64,000 nt of DNA from a virus, in the IMG/VR virus record IMGVR_UViG_3300037089_000505, positions 1 to 64,000 of that record. The stretch is one strand, 5' to 3'. This document shows, piece after piece, positions 1-7,866 of this stretch (position 1 is the stretch's first letter; each line of letters opens with the position of its first letter). The notes under the pieces are model-generated. The model ran no database searches, had not been told where the DNA came from, and worked only from the letters and a program-made list of their open reading frames with translations. The translations under genes were made by a program, and so were the position numbers.

Positions 1-329
1 CAGCTCAGAAGAGCCCAGTACAAACGTTCAGAGTAATCTTTGCCCCAGCAGCTCCTACTTCAATTGCAGCGGCTGATGGTACTGGAAGTTCATCAGTTAG
101 TTGGACAGTCTCATCTGGCGCTACTTCTTATACTATTTATTGGAAGAGCGGTTCGTTAGTCTATACAGCAGCCCAAATTCTAGCAGCACCAACTGGTTCA
201 GTTGCAGGTACTACACCCGCTGGCCAAATAATTACTCTAGCTGCTACTACTTATTCATTTACAATCACAGCTACTAATCCGGGCGGAACTTCCCTCGGTG
301 GAACAGCTGACGGCGCTACAGTAAGTTAA
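1..329 (+). CDS. C-terminal part of a fibronectin-III-like virion protein (5' end outside window)
   Basis: The reading frame is open from base 3 to the TAA at 327-329. The visible residues form one beta-rich Ser/Thr/Ala module with the signature SVSWTVSSGATSYTIYW and ending ITATNPGGTSLGG. The same module occurs three times in the next gene. Such FN3/Ig-like modules are common in phage tail, baseplate and capsid-decoration proteins, where they are thought to bind surface carbohydrate. The start lies upstream of the window, so the full architecture is unknown. A hairpin terminator follows. Confidence 0.75.
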   Translation, partial: AQKSPVQTFRVIFAPAAPTSIAAADGTGSSSVSWTVSSGATSYTIYWKSGSLVYTAAQILAAPTGSVAGTTPAGQIITLAATTYSFTITATNPGGTSLGGTADGATVS

Positions 330-353
330 TAAAATAAAAATTGATCCATTATA

Positions 354-377
354 GGGCCCTCGGAAGAGGGCCCTTCC
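354..377 (+). terminator. Rho-independent-type hairpin after the first gene
   Basis: An 8-bp perfect GC-rich stem (GGGCCCTC / GAGGGCCC, 354-361 and 366-373) encloses a GGAA tetraloop. Only a weak T run follows (TTCCATT), so termination efficiency is uncertain, but the position between two virion genes fits. Confidence 0.6.
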
Positions 378-411
378 ATTGACAAGATAATTGCACCCGG
401 AGGCCCTATAA

Positions 412-1782
412 ATGGCAACAATAAATCCTGCAGATTTTTCTGATCGCGCCCATACGCCACCCAGATGGAAAGTATACGCCGACTATTTAGTTACTAACAA
501 TCCTAATCAACTAGCTTTACTCAATACTAGTGATATAGCGTACTACAACTACGTTCATACTAATGTTAGTGCATATCTGTCGCCAGACATTGTTGTTGCC
601 CTAGCAGCTAAAAGTGTTGGATCTTTGCAATTCCTTCTCAGCACAACAGATACTGATTTACCTGTACAATATTATTATACTCTATCTAGCATAATCCCTT
701 ATTCTGGCACACCACCTACAACCCCTGCAAGTGCTGTTACAAACTTTGGTACGAGCACAAATGCTTATGCTATACTTGGTAGTATATCTAGTGGCGGTTT
801 GATAGCTGGATCAGATGTAGTAGTAGCTATACAAGCTTCAGCTAATGTAGCTAATCCGCCTAAGACAGTAGTAGCAGGTTTTGAAGTAATTCTCGCTCCC
901 GCTGCTCCAGCGGGTGGTTTATTAGGAGCTGGGGCTGGCCAAGTTACGGTCACTTGGACTTTATCTAGTGGCGCTAGTTCATACAACGTTTATTATATTC
1001 CTAATGCAACAGGTTCAGAAACGGGGGCTCAGATAATTGCTAACGGAATAAAATTCACTGGAACTATACTTAATACTGGAACTGTAATAACTGGCATCAC
1101 TTCAGGTAATGTTGTAAGCGCAACAGTTACAGCAACTAATCCTGGCGGAACTAGCGCCCCTTCAACTGCATTACATGCAACAGTGATAGGAGCTCCTGCT
1201 GTACCTACTGTTATATTAGTTACGCCCGCATCTACTCAAGCAACAGTTACGTGGACGTTATCTGCTGGAGCCACTTCTTATGATGTCTGGTATATTGCTA
1301 ACGCAACAGGCTCAGAAACAGCAGCAACTATAATATCTACTGGAACACATTTTGTAGGAGTAGTAAGTAATCTTGGTACTGTAATAACTGGCCTCACGCC
1401 CGGTAATGTTATCAGTGTGACAGTTACAGCTACAAATACCGGTGGAACAAGCCTTGGCGGAACACCCTCCCACGCCTCACTAATTCCCGTAGCTCCCGCT
1501 TCTATATTAGCAACTTCCCCAATAGCTACAGAAGCTAATGTCACTTGGACATTATCTCATGGGGCTACTTCATATGATGTTTATTACATAGATGACGCAA
1601 CTGGATTAGAAGACGCAGCTACTATAATATCTACTGGAACACACTTTGTAGGAACAGTGCTAAATACTGGAACTGTAATAACGAGTCTAAGCACAGGCAA
1701 CATTGTAAACGTAACGGTAACGGCTACTGATAGTGGCGGAGCCAGTCTTGGCGGAACTCCTTCAAGTGTTACAGTTACTTAA
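412..1782 (+). CDS. Virion surface protein with three tandem fibronectin-III-like repeats
   Basis: 456 aa. Residues 1 to about 160 are a non-repetitive N-terminal domain, probably the attachment part. From about 163 to the end there are three modules of about 95-100 aa, each with V-TWTLS-GA-SY-VYYI near the start, an (A/T)II-(S/N)GT stretch, GTVIT in the middle and VTVTATN-GG(T/A)S at the end. The three copies are also similar at DNA level, so they arose by recent tandem duplication. There is no signal peptide. A GGAGG ribosome site sits at 400-404. It is probably a fibre, baseplate or decoration protein; the exact virion location cannot be read from sequence. Confidence 0.7.
   Translation: MATINPADFSDRAHTPPRWKVYADYLVTNNPNQLALLNTSDIAYYNYVHTNVSAYLSPDIVVALAAKSVGSLQFLLSTTDTDLPVQYYYTLSSIIPYSGTPPTTPASAVTNFGTSTNAYAILGSISSGGLIAGSDVVVAIQASANVANPPKTVVAGFEVILAPAAPAGGLLGAGAGQVTVTWTLSSGASSYNVYYIPNATGSETGAQIIANGIKFTGTILNTGTVITGITSGNVVSATVTATNPGGTSAPSTALHATVIGAPAVPTVILVTPASTQATVTWTLSAGATSYDVWYIANATGSETAATIISTGTHFVGVVSNLGTVITGLTPGNVISVTVTATNTGGTSLGGTPSHASLIPVAPASILATSPIATEANVTWTLSHGATSYDVYYIDDATGLEDAATIISTGTHFVGTVLNTGTVITSLSTGNIVNVTVTATDSGGASLGGTPSSVTVT
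1183..1780 (+). repeat. Tandem imperfect DNA repeat encoding FN3-like modules
   Basis: Two roughly 300-bp units share long identical runs, for example the block around 1329-1360 and its copy around 1620-1655. A third, more diverged unit precedes them at about 900-1180. This is coding repetition, not a CRISPR or origin iteron. Confidence 0.65.
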
Positions 1783-1789
1783 TTAATGT

Positions 1790-2104
1790 ATGGAAAGAAA
1801 AATAGACAAGAGCCTGCATACTAATCCTAGTCCGCGAGTAGCGCATTTCAAAAATTTTCCGCATGATATATTCCCAGCGATGCCTTTTGGGTACGGATTA
1901 CATATTCAGGGTCCTGCTCCAGTTCAACCCTTAAATTCTAAAAGAATAGAGGATATAAAATATTTCACTAATCCTTTAGTCACTAAGGCTTTCAACAATT
2001 GGGGTCGAATATTTCCCAAGCCAGCGATAGTAAACGACAAACCAATGGCCAACCCCAAGCACTTAGATTTAAATCCGGAGAATACGCAAAATTGGAAAGG
2101 GTAA
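1790..2104 (+). CDS. Hypothetical virion-region protein
   Basis: 104 aa, unrecognised. It is rich in Pro, Asn and aromatic residues (motifs such as FPAMPFGYG and FNNWGRIFPKP), like its neighbours, and has no transmembrane segment or signal peptide. It sits directly behind the FN3 protein and overlaps the next reading frame. Co-directional packing suggests it belongs to the same virion gene cluster. Confidence 0.6.
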   Translation: MERKIDKSLHTNPSPRVAHFKNFPHDIFPAMPFGYGLHIQGPAPVQPLNSKRIEDIKYFTNPLVTKAFNNWGRIFPKPAIVNDKPMANPKHLDLNPENTQNWKG

Positions 2105-2382
2105 AAAACTTCACTGGTAAAATAGCCTACTATTTCTACCTTAATCCTGAAGAGGATCTTGGAATTTCGCGTGTTAAACTAACAGCTCGTATTTGGAATC
2201 GGGCACGAGGCGGTTATAATAACGAGCAGTATGAAGGCGAAGTAATAGATCACATTTATGGCCCTAAATTAGAAGACAGCGCGCCTGAAACTATTAACCA
2301 TGTAGCTGCCTTAGATGTAGTAGATATGCTTTTTACAGATAGGGAAGTGATGTCGAGAATTTGGGAGTGGATTGGTAAATGA
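2092..2382 (+). CDS. Hypothetical protein, possible tail/baseplate-associated
   Basis: About 96 aa from a TTG at 2092. The frame is open from a TTG at 1999, but that would overlap the previous gene by more than 100 nt. The 2092 TTG has a GGAG site at 2077-2080 and overlaps the upstream stop by only 13 nt, so I prefer it. The product is acidic, with YYFYLNPEEDLG near the start and a C-terminal helix ending WEWIGK. No family recognised. The start is uncertain. Confidence 0.5.
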   Translation: MERVKNFTGKIAYYFYLNPEEDLGISRVKLTARIWNRARGGYNNEQYEGEVIDHIYGPKLEDSAPETINHVAALDVVDMLFTDREVMSRIWEWIGK

Positions 2383-2810
2383 TAACATTCACTTATATTG
2401 CCGCGGGTAGATCTAAAATGTCAGGGCAGGCACTAACTGCCCCGCAACAAAATGGCTTCAATCGAGCTGTAATAGTTCATCCACATCCAGGTCCAGGTAT
2501 CCCTCAATGGTACAGACCACCGACAACAGCTACTATGGGTTTCCCAATTCCAATACGCACCACGCCCGCTCATGGAAACATTCTACTTCCAGTTAAGAAA
2601 CCACTTGAGCCAGAAAATCCAGTCAATCCATATTTGGTACAAGCTTATGGGAATAATTCAAAACTTACCATGAGAATTAATCCGGGAAGTGTTTGGCCCG
2701 TTCGGCATATAGCACCTCGTGTTGAGCTTAAACGCTCACCATACAAACCTCCCGCCCGTAGATATCTCAATCCAAACCTACCAGTCAACGCGCCATACGA
2801 TAACGTTTAA
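2379..2810 (+). CDS. Proline-rich hypothetical virion-region protein
   Basis: 143 aa. The start overlaps the previous stop as ATGA. The sequence is rich in Pro, Tyr, Arg and Asn (for example HPHPGPGIPQWYRPP) with little predicted regular structure. It ends with a basic Pro/Tyr tail, a composition often seen in minor structural or scaffolding-associated phage proteins. No family recognised. Confidence 0.55.
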   Translation: MITFTYIAAGRSKMSGQALTAPQQNGFNRAVIVHPHPGPGIPQWYRPPTTATMGFPIPIRTTPAHGNILLPVKKPLEPENPVNPYLVQAYGNNSKLTMRINPGSVWPVRHIAPRVELKRSPYKPPARRYLNPNLPVNAPYDNV

Positions 2811-2828
2811 TAACACATAATTCTTTTA

Positions 2829-3029
2829 GTGAAGAAGCAAGAAGTCATTGCGATGTTGCAGGATAAAACATGCGAGTCTTGTAGCATAGAAGAAATACAA
2901 ATGATGCGATTTCCTGGAGACTCTCCAGGAGTATCCTCAACCGGATCTTGTTTTATCAAACATAGTCAATCATTTATTAGTAGTACCTGTAAATGGTGGG
3001 TACGTAAAAATGGACAAGCAGATAACTAA
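2829..3029 (+). CDS. Cys-rich mini-protein (CxxC...C...CxWW family)
   Basis: 66 aa from GTG. An N-terminal amphipathic helix (KKQEVIAMLQDKT) is followed by CESC, then one Cys (SCFIK) and a final TCKWW. This four-Cys pattern recurs in about a dozen small proteins across the window and suggests one zinc ion per protein. Function unknown; it may be a small adaptor or host-interaction protein. It overlaps the next family member by 20 nt, so the two probably arose by tandem duplication. Confidence 0.6.
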   Translation: MKKQEVIAMLQDKTCESCSIEEIQMMRFPGDSPGVSSTGSCFIKHSQSFISSTCKWWVRKNGQADN

Positions 3030-3222
3030 GAACTTACTTAAAAATCATGTCTGCTCAAACTGTTCGCATTTTTCTGATAGTATAGATTGGTGTAATAAAC
3101 AACCCAATCGACCTAAGTTTGATACGTGTCTAAAGTGGGCTGTTCGCTCGCCATTTGTACGAGTCCCATCGTCGGGACTTGGAAAAACAACACGGAGACG
3201 TCGAAGAAGAAGTCGTTACTAA
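3010..3222 (+). CDS. Cys-rich mini-protein with Arg-rich tail
   Basis: 70 aa. It has the same layout as its upstream neighbour: DKQITKNLLKNHVC, then CSNC, a single Cys (DWCNK) and CLKW. After the putative zinc module comes a strongly basic tail with six consecutive Arg, which could bind nucleic acid. The tail is specific to this copy. Confidence 0.6.
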   Translation: MDKQITKNLLKNHVCSNCSHFSDSIDWCNKQPNRPKFDTCLKWAVRSPFVRVPSSGLGKTTRRRRRRSRY

Positions 3223-3225
3223 AAG

Positions 3226-3245
3226 CCTCGAAAGGAAAGTAGAAT
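3226..3245 (+). promoter_or_regulatory. Class-1 phage promoter-like element
   Basis: CCTCGA box, exactly 8 nt, then TAGAAT hexamer (3240-3245). The ATG of the next gene is 5 nt after the hexamer (AAAGC spacer), so the transcript would be leaderless. This is one of ten copies with identical spacing in the window. Confidence 0.6.
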
Positions 3246-3250
3246 AAAGC

Positions 3251-3718
3251 ATGGGACAAATTCTTACAGACAAAGAAAAGATCGAAAAGTGGAATGACAT
3301 CTGCATGACCATGAACTGGTCGCAGCCCCACGAGCTTGAAACGTGGCTTCAAATGCACGGTGTGATGTTTACGAAATCTGGCAGCTGTGTAGGGGTCAAC
3401 CTCGTTCTTGGCGGCAAACAAATTTCGGTTATTGGACAAGTTGAAGAAATTGTTAAATCTTCAAACAGTGAAGGGATGGCAACTTATATCTTACAGGCAA
3501 TTGCTGGGCTCTTGAGTTTCAAAGTTAAGCCAGACAATACTGAAATGTTGAGCACGACATTAGAGACGATGTTTTGGAAGATAGCCTGCGAAAGATGTCA
3601 ACTCGAGTGGGAGCTTGACATTCCGCCAGAGATCATGCCCAAATACGTTCGAGAAGCTTTATTTCCTGAGCAGTTTCCTGAGGGACCAGAGAAAGGACCC
3701 ACCGATGAAGTTAAGTAG
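3251..3718 (+). CDS. Hypothetical protein, first gene after a class-1 promoter
   Basis: 155 aa, unrecognised. It is soluble, mixed alpha/beta by eye, with a CERCQ pair at about residue 118-121 and an acidic C-terminus. No Shine-Dalgarno is positioned before the ATG; the start sits 5 nt behind the promoter hexamer. It overlaps the downstream DUF5131-type gene by 14 nt and is probably co-transcribed with it. Confidence 0.65.
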   Translation: MGQILTDKEKIEKWNDICMTMNWSQPHELETWLQMHGVMFTKSGSCVGVNLVLGGKQISVIGQVEEIVKSSNSEGMATYILQAIAGLLSFKVKPDNTEMLSTTLETMFWKIACERCQLEWELDIPPEIMPKYVREALFPEQFPEGPEKGPTDEVK

Positions 3719-4367
3719 ATCCAACGGCAACATGTATGATTGGGTGACACACATGTGGTCTCCTTTTACCGGTTGCCCGCATCAATGCTCCTATTGCTAT
3801 GTGAAAAATGCCTGGCGAGATTTGCCAGAAAAGACTACTCTTCAAGAGCCCTTCCCAAATCTTGGTTCTGGCAAGACAATTTTCATCGGGCATCTTTGTG
3901 ACATGTTTGCCGAAGGCGTTGACTCTACCGATGTAATGAAGGTGATAGAGTATTGCCGAATGTGGGATAATGAATACGTCTTCCAAACAAAGAACCCACA
4001 AAACATGTGGAAGTTTATCTACAGGACGCCCTCCAAGAGAATGGTCGGAACTACTATTGAAACAAATAGGGCAGAAACACTTGAGAGGTTTTCTAAAGCA
4101 CCGCATCCCATGGAAAGAGCGAATGGGCTTAGTCAGATTGACGGCAAGAAGTTTTTAACCATTGAGCCAATCATGGACTTCGATGTTTGGGAGTTTGCTA
4201 AATTGATTGAAGCGGCGAAACCAGACTTCGTCAATATTGGAGCTGACTCCAAGAGACACAATCTGCCAGAACCTACTGGTGAAAAGGTCATGGCCTTAGT
4301 AGGGACTCTTGGTGAGCTCAAGATTCCAATTCGCAAGAAGGTCAACATAGAGAGGCTTTTGAAATGA
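3705..4367 (+). CDS. Radical-SAM-like DUF5131 (phage Gp37/Gp68 family) protein
   Basis: 221 aa from ATG 3705, which has GAAAGGA upstream; the longer open frame from 3615 lacks a good site. Near residue 21-28 it carries CPHQCSYC, the CxxxCxxC motif that binds a 4Fe-4S cluster and S-adenosylmethionine. It is preceded by WSPFTG, as in the DUF5131/Gp37-Gp68 family found in phages and mobile elements. A later FQTKNP and a TIEP segment also match the family pattern. The reaction is unknown. Base composition is more GC-rich than in the tail genes. Confidence 0.75.
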   Translation: MKLSRSNGNMYDWVTHMWSPFTGCPHQCSYCYVKNAWRDLPEKTTLQEPFPNLGSGKTIFIGHLCDMFAEGVDSTDVMKVIEYCRMWDNEYVFQTKNPQNMWKFIYRTPSKRMVGTTIETNRAETLERFSKAPHPMERANGLSQIDGKKFLTIEPIMDFDVWEFAKLIEAAKPDFVNIGADSKRHNLPEPTGEKVMALVGTLGELKIPIRKKVNIERLLK

Positions 4368-4585
4368 CACCAGAAAATAGGAATGGAATTAACTTACCAG
4401 ATTACGAAATTACAATCACTATCGGAAAGTGTCCGCGGTGTGGTCAAAAACATACCGATATTAAGTTGGTAGCAGACCCGTTACCCTGGGCGGCGCAGTC
4501 AGCCTCAGTTTTACGCATGATGGCTGAGTGTCCGGTTACTAACGAGTTCATAGTTATGACTTTCTGGACGGATGTAACAAGATGA
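4364..4585 (+). CDS. Hypothetical small protein with CPRCG knuckle
   Basis: 73 aa, ATGA overlap with the DUF5131 gene. A CPRCGQKH knuckle near residue 23 and a later Cys (MAECPVTNE) suggest a partial zinc-binding site, but only three Cys are present. No family recognised. It is probably translated in series with its neighbours. Confidence 0.55.
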   Translation: MTPENRNGINLPDYEITITIGKCPRCGQKHTDIKLVADPLPWAAQSASVLRMMAECPVTNEFIVMTFWTDVTR

Positions 4586-4854
4586 TAAATTTTTTACTTA
4601 ATGACATAGAAAAACTAATCAAGGAGCTGGAAGAGGGGCACGCTGCAGATCCTTATGACGATGGCGAAAATGGATACTATGACGCTTGTCAAGAAATAGC
4701 TGATAAACTTCGAACCTTGTATGATAAATATAAACCACGTGACCCTTTGTGTACTTGTGGTTGCGGCTATGAATGGTGTGATGATTATTGTCCAATTCAC
4801 GGCAAGAAAGGAAAGAAATCTAATGGAACAACAGATTCGCCCGACTTTGTCTGA
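4582..4854 (+). CDS. Hypothetical protein with Cys-rich C-terminus
   Basis: 90 aa, ATGA overlap upstream. An acidic helical N-terminal half (about 1-50) is followed by a cluster CTCGCGYEWCDDYCPIHG with five Cys and one His, likely a zinc knuckle. No known family. Confidence 0.55.
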   Translation: MINFLLNDIEKLIKELEEGHAADPYDDGENGYYDACQEIADKLRTLYDKYKPRDPLCTCGCGYEWCDDYCPIHGKKGKKSNGTTDSPDFV

Positions 4855-5029
4855 TAAGATTTTTGGCAAATGTAAACTCACCGGACTCCCTAGCGGAGGA
4901 AACGCAATAGGCGTTGAAGGCCTTATTCTCTGGCTTGAGGCCATGAAAGAAGATGCCATCCGCGACGACCGAAGCGGAGGTTCTGTCCTCCAGCAAATAA
5001 TCGAGATGTTGACTATCGCTGCCAAGTAG
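4823..5029 (+). CDS. Hypothetical protein
   Basis: 68 aa from ATG 4823, which has a GAAAGGA site. It overlaps the preceding gene by 32 nt. It begins MEQQIRPTLSDKIFGKC and ends in an amphipathic helix. No recognised domain. Confidence 0.5.
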   Translation: MEQQIRPTLSDKIFGKCKLTGLPSGGNAIGVEGLILWLEAMKEDAIRDDRSGGSVLQQIIEMLTIAAK

Positions 5030-5039
5030 CAGGGAGAAG

Positions 5040-5059
5040 TTTCGAAGTTGATTTAGTAT
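5040..5059 (+). promoter_or_regulatory. Class-1 phage promoter-like element
   Basis: TTTCGA box (5040-5045), 8 nt, TAGTAT hexamer (5054-5059). The box is preceded by CAGGGAGAAG, identical to the element at 6570. The ATG at 5068 is 8 nt downstream of the hexamer with no Shine-Dalgarno. Confidence 0.65.
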
Positions 5060-5067
5060 AACTCAAC

Positions 5068-5928
5068 ATGAACATTCAATCGTTGTCGATCGTAGTCCCA
5101 GCTGGTTGCCCCAACAAATGCAAATTTTGCGTAGCCCGAATGAACCACGAAGACTATGTGAATCAGATCGAAGAGAACATGAGGTTCCGCGATCTTTACA
5201 AGAGGGACTACAAAGATCGCCTCGCCTTCGCTCGTGACAACGGCTGCAACATCATGTTCACGGGCAATGGTGAAGCTCTCATGAATCGCCGATTCATGGA
5301 GATGGTCACTGATCTCAACGAGGGGTTGGATAAGCCTTTCAGAATCTTGGAACTCCAGACTTCTGGCGTCACCCTCGATGACGAAGCTCTTCGATGGCTT
5401 CGAAACACAATCAAGGTTTCAAGCCTCTCACTGTCCAGCATCTTTTCAAGCAACAAGAACCAGGAATACAACGTCACTCCCGAGAAGGTCAAGGTAGATA
5501 TCGAACATCTCTGCTCTGAAATCAAACGCTACGATTTCAACCTTCGCCTTTCACTCAACATGACCGATGAATACAACAGCATGGATATTGCGGACATTTT
5601 CAAACAGGTAAAGAAGTTGGGGGCCGATCAGGTCACTTTCCGCAAACTCTACACATCTGGCAATGACACTCCCCAGGATCTTTGGATCAAAGAACATGCA
5701 GTAGAAGAGAGTTTCTGGCCCAGGCTGAATGAGTATGTCCTCAGAAACGGCCGGAAGCTTGAACGACTCCCCTTCGGCGCCATTCGCTATTCAATCAGCG
5801 AAATATCCGCAGTAGTAGACGATGACTGTATGAGCACAGAAACCAAGGAAGACATCAAATACCTCGTCCTTCGCCAGAACTGCAAACTCTACACCAAGTG
5901 GGACGACAAGGGCTCACTTCTTTTCTAG
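5068..5928 (+). CDS. Radical SAM domain protein
   Basis: 286 aa. CPNKCKFC near residues 14-21 is the CxxxCxxC cluster-binding motif, and FTGNGEALMN resembles the GGEP-type SAM-binding strand. Several beta/alpha repeats follow, consistent with a complete core barrel. It is not an obvious QueE, NrdG or anaerobic maturase; the closest general look is the MoaA/PqqE/twitch-type group. It stands alone behind its own class-1 promoter and probably starts a transcript that includes the next two genes. Substrate unknown. This is the second CxxxCxxC protein within 2 kb. Confidence 0.8.
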   Translation: MNIQSLSIVVPAGCPNKCKFCVARMNHEDYVNQIEENMRFRDLYKRDYKDRLAFARDNGCNIMFTGNGEALMNRRFMEMVTDLNEGLDKPFRILELQTSGVTLDDEALRWLRNTIKVSSLSLSSIFSSNKNQEYNVTPEKVKVDIEHLCSEIKRYDFNLRLSLNMTDEYNSMDIADIFKQVKKLGADQVTFRKLYTSGNDTPQDLWIKEHAVEESFWPRLNEYVLRNGRKLERLPFGAIRYSISEISAVVDDDCMSTETKEDIKYLVLRQNCKLYTKWDDKGSLLF

Positions 5929-5940
5929 GAGAGAAACATC

Positions 5941-6282
5941 ATGAAACTTCCATTACTATCTACTGTGCCTGGGAAAGATACCACCAATAAGATTCGGGAA
6001 TTAATCCCGCAGATGGTCAACGATCAAAACGCCCAGGAAATAATGGACGGTTTCATTCCTCAAGGCCCAGAGGAGATTGCAAATCACAACCTTGCGTTTT
6101 ACAAAAAGGCTATGCAAAACAAAAAGAAGTGGAGACGAATGCTGAAGCAGAAAGATTGGTCAAATCCCGATCGAATCGAACGAATCTTTGACCACACTGA
6201 TTTTGATGATCAGCTTCGTCTTTACGTTTGGACCGATAAAAATGACGAACAGATTTTAGATTACGGATTCGCTACAGAATAA
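5941..6282 (+). CDS. Hypothetical protein
   Basis: 113 aa, with an AGGAG-type site before the ATG. It is charged, mostly helical by eye, with no Cys cluster and no membrane segment. It sits 12 nt behind the radical SAM gene, so is probably co-expressed. Family not recognised. Confidence 0.6.
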   Translation: MKLPLLSTVPGKDTTNKIRELIPQMVNDQNAQEIMDGFIPQGPEEIANHNLAFYKKAMQNKKKWRRMLKQKDWSNPDRIERIFDHTDFDDQLRLYVWTDKNDEQILDYGFATE

Positions 6283-6291
6283 GGAGGAGAA

Positions 6292-6555
6292 ATGAGATCA
6301 CTCATCCTGGGCATCTTATGGCTCATCATAGCTATATTCGCAATCTTCTTTTTCGGCTGGCCGACTTTGATGATGATTCAGGATCACGATTTCGACTTGC
6401 TTGTCGCCTACTCGCTAAACATCTTCCTCGGATGCGTCATCATTGTCATAGCAACCTGCGTCGGCATTTACTACTTGGGATCATTTCAGGAAGAGATGAA
6501 ATCAAGACGCTTGCATCCACAATGCGCCTTTCCCTATAGCAGGAGTGGTGGATAA
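6292..6555 (+). CDS. Small membrane protein with two TM helices
   Basis: 87 aa with a GGAGGAG site. TM1 spans about residues 4-29 (LILGILWLIIAIFAIFFFG) and TM2 about 39-66. A short basic tail follows. This topology is compatible with an inner-membrane effector or holin-like protein, but nothing in its context (no endolysin or spanin nearby) supports a lysis role. Confidence 0.6.
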   Translation: MRSLILGILWLIIAIFAIFFFGWPTLMMIQDHDFDLLVAYSLNIFLGCVIIVIATCVGIYYLGSFQEEMKSRRLHPQCAFPYSRSGG

Positions 6556-6569
6556 CTCCCAGGGAGAAG

Positions 6570-6589
6570 TTTCGACAGGGTGGTATTAT
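6570..6589 (+). promoter_or_regulatory. Class-1 phage promoter-like element
   Basis: TTTCGA box, 8 nt (CAGGGTGG), TATTAT hexamer (6584-6589), then AAAGC. In this copy a GGAGG site and 20 nt separate the hexamer from the ATG, so the leader is short but present. Confidence 0.7.
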
Positions 6590-6609
6590 AAAGCATCAGG
6601 AGGAATCAG

Positions 6610-7221
6610 ATGGGAAAGGCAAGAATCGGAGATTACGTCTCCCAGTCATTTCAGGACAGGATTGAAATCAACCTGGCCAATATCTCCCGCGGTCCCAAGG
6701 ACAAGTTCGGTCTTCTCGGCATGACCTACATTCCAGCCACTTTCAAATGCGAACTCTGCGGCCATGAGCCCTGCCTCAAGGCTTTCCACATCAAGAATCT
6801 GCAGACTTCCATCGACATGAAGGTCGGCTCCGAATGCATCCACCACTTCGGCTTCAGCCAGACCAACATCGACCTGGCCATGGGAATGGCAAAGAGGATC
6901 CAGTCCATCGTTCGGAAGATGAGACGGACCCTGAAGAAGTCCTTAGAAACCGAAGAGTACAAGACCATGTCGAAAGAGCAGAAGAGAATGCTCATCGTCA
7001 AGCTCTTCGCCAAGCACCAGACCATCGAGGCCCTCCAGGCCAACGCCGGCACGGTGAAGAAGTCTCTCCTGAAAAAGGAAGACGTCCTCAAGACTATCCA
7101 GGACAACCCCTGGGTCGAGGCGGAAGGTTCCGAAGCCGACGAGGATGAGAAGCCCACGAAGCCGACCGCCAAGAAGGCTTCGGTCAAGAAGGCAGTCAAA
7201 TCCACCCCGGCGACCAACTAG
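6610..7221 (+). CDS. Zinc-site protein with histone-like Lys/Ala/Pro tail
   Basis: 203 aa. A CELCGHEPC cluster near residues 40-48 and a later VGSECIHHF form a probable zinc site, a layout I have seen in uncharacterised large-phage proteins ending in VGSEC. The middle (about 85-160) is a basic helical region. The last 30 residues are an acidic patch followed by a Lys/Ala/Thr/Pro-rich tail resembling histone H1 tails, suggesting nucleic-acid binding. Function unknown. It is strongly GC-rich relative to downstream mini-genes. Confidence 0.65.
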   Translation: MGKARIGDYVSQSFQDRIEINLANISRGPKDKFGLLGMTYIPATFKCELCGHEPCLKAFHIKNLQTSIDMKVGSECIHHFGFSQTNIDLAMGMAKRIQSIVRKMRRTLKKSLETEEYKTMSKEQKRMLIVKLFAKHQTIEALQANAGTVKKSLLKKEDVLKTIQDNPWVEAEGSEADEDEKPTKPTAKKASVKKAVKSTPATN

Positions 7222-7247
7222 AACTCAACCAGCTCTATAAAGTAGAA

Positions 7248-7469
7248 GTGGCACCCAGCCACTTCTATTTTGTTGTAAGTAGAATTGAAGGAGATGGTGA
7301 TATAGTTGCTACTGTTCTTGATGAAGGAAGAGGATGCTTTCCCGTCATTTGGAGTGGCCCTATATTTAGCGGTGATTACTGGCCCGCTACAGTAGTCGTA
7401 ATAGATAAGAAGGAAAGAACTAAAGTTGCTCTCAAAGGATTAATAGATGACGCCAGGAGAACAATATAG
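7248..7469 (+). CDS. GKWY/SH3-like mini-protein family member, start unclear
   Basis: 73 aa from GTG 7248. The same frame is open upstream and encodes ELNQLYKVEV, which aligns with FNQLYRLWI in the paralog at 7863, so the true protein seems to begin around 7221, inside the end of the previous gene. No ATG, GTG or TTG exists there. Either the 5' end was lost, a rare start is used, or translation enters by frameshift from the gene upstream. The C-terminus KVALKGLIDD matches the family's terminal helix. Confidence 0.45.
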   Translation: MAPSHFYFVVSRIEGDGDIVATVLDEGRGCFPVIWSGPIFSGDYWPATVVVIDKKERTKVALKGLIDDARRTI

Positions 7470-7866
7470 AGCAGACTTGAAGAGACAAAAGCAACATGAG
7501 AAGAGCGTGAAGTCCCAGGCCGACTGGGCTTTGAGACAACATAAGCAACATGAAAAATTTCTCAAGGACGTTAGACAACTGAAACTCGACACTCTCTACA
7601 AACCTATCCCAGACAGGAACAGCAGATGGTCTACATCAGGCTGGAGCTATTTTGTCGTGAGAGAAAGAAACATAAAACAAGAAACTCTGACCTTAGAGAT
7701 TTTAATGACTAACACCGCGTATGGGAACACCCATGCAGTAAGCAGCCGTTATATCGAAAGAAAGATCATATCTTTTAACGATTACAAACACTTACTGTCC
7801 ACTTTTGAGCGAGTTCTTAGCAAGAAAGAAAAAACAATGGTAGGGCTAAGAGGATTAATGCCATGA
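7447..7866 (+). CDS. Mini-protein family member with coiled-coil extension
   Basis: 139 aa. Residues 1-45 are a charged helix (KRQKQHEK repeated twice), followed by LYKPI and a beta-rich domain, and a terminal KEKTMVGLRGLMP helix as in the neighbours. A segment TNTAYGNTHAVS is nearly repeated in the gene at 8371 (YNTEYGNTHVIS). It overlaps the upstream member by 23 nt. Confidence 0.5.
   Translation: MTPGEQYRADLKRQKQHEKSVKSQADWALRQHKQHEKFLKDVRQLKLDTLYKPIPDRNSRWSTSGWSYFVVRERNIKQETLTLEILMTNTAYGNTHAVSSRYIERKIISFNDYKHLLSTFERVLSKKEKTMVGLRGLMP

Noticed and set aside
1183-1780. Direct repeats that might be a CRISPR array or origin iterons
   Set aside because: Units are about 300 bp, in frame and encode FN3-like modules; no short repeat-spacer pattern.
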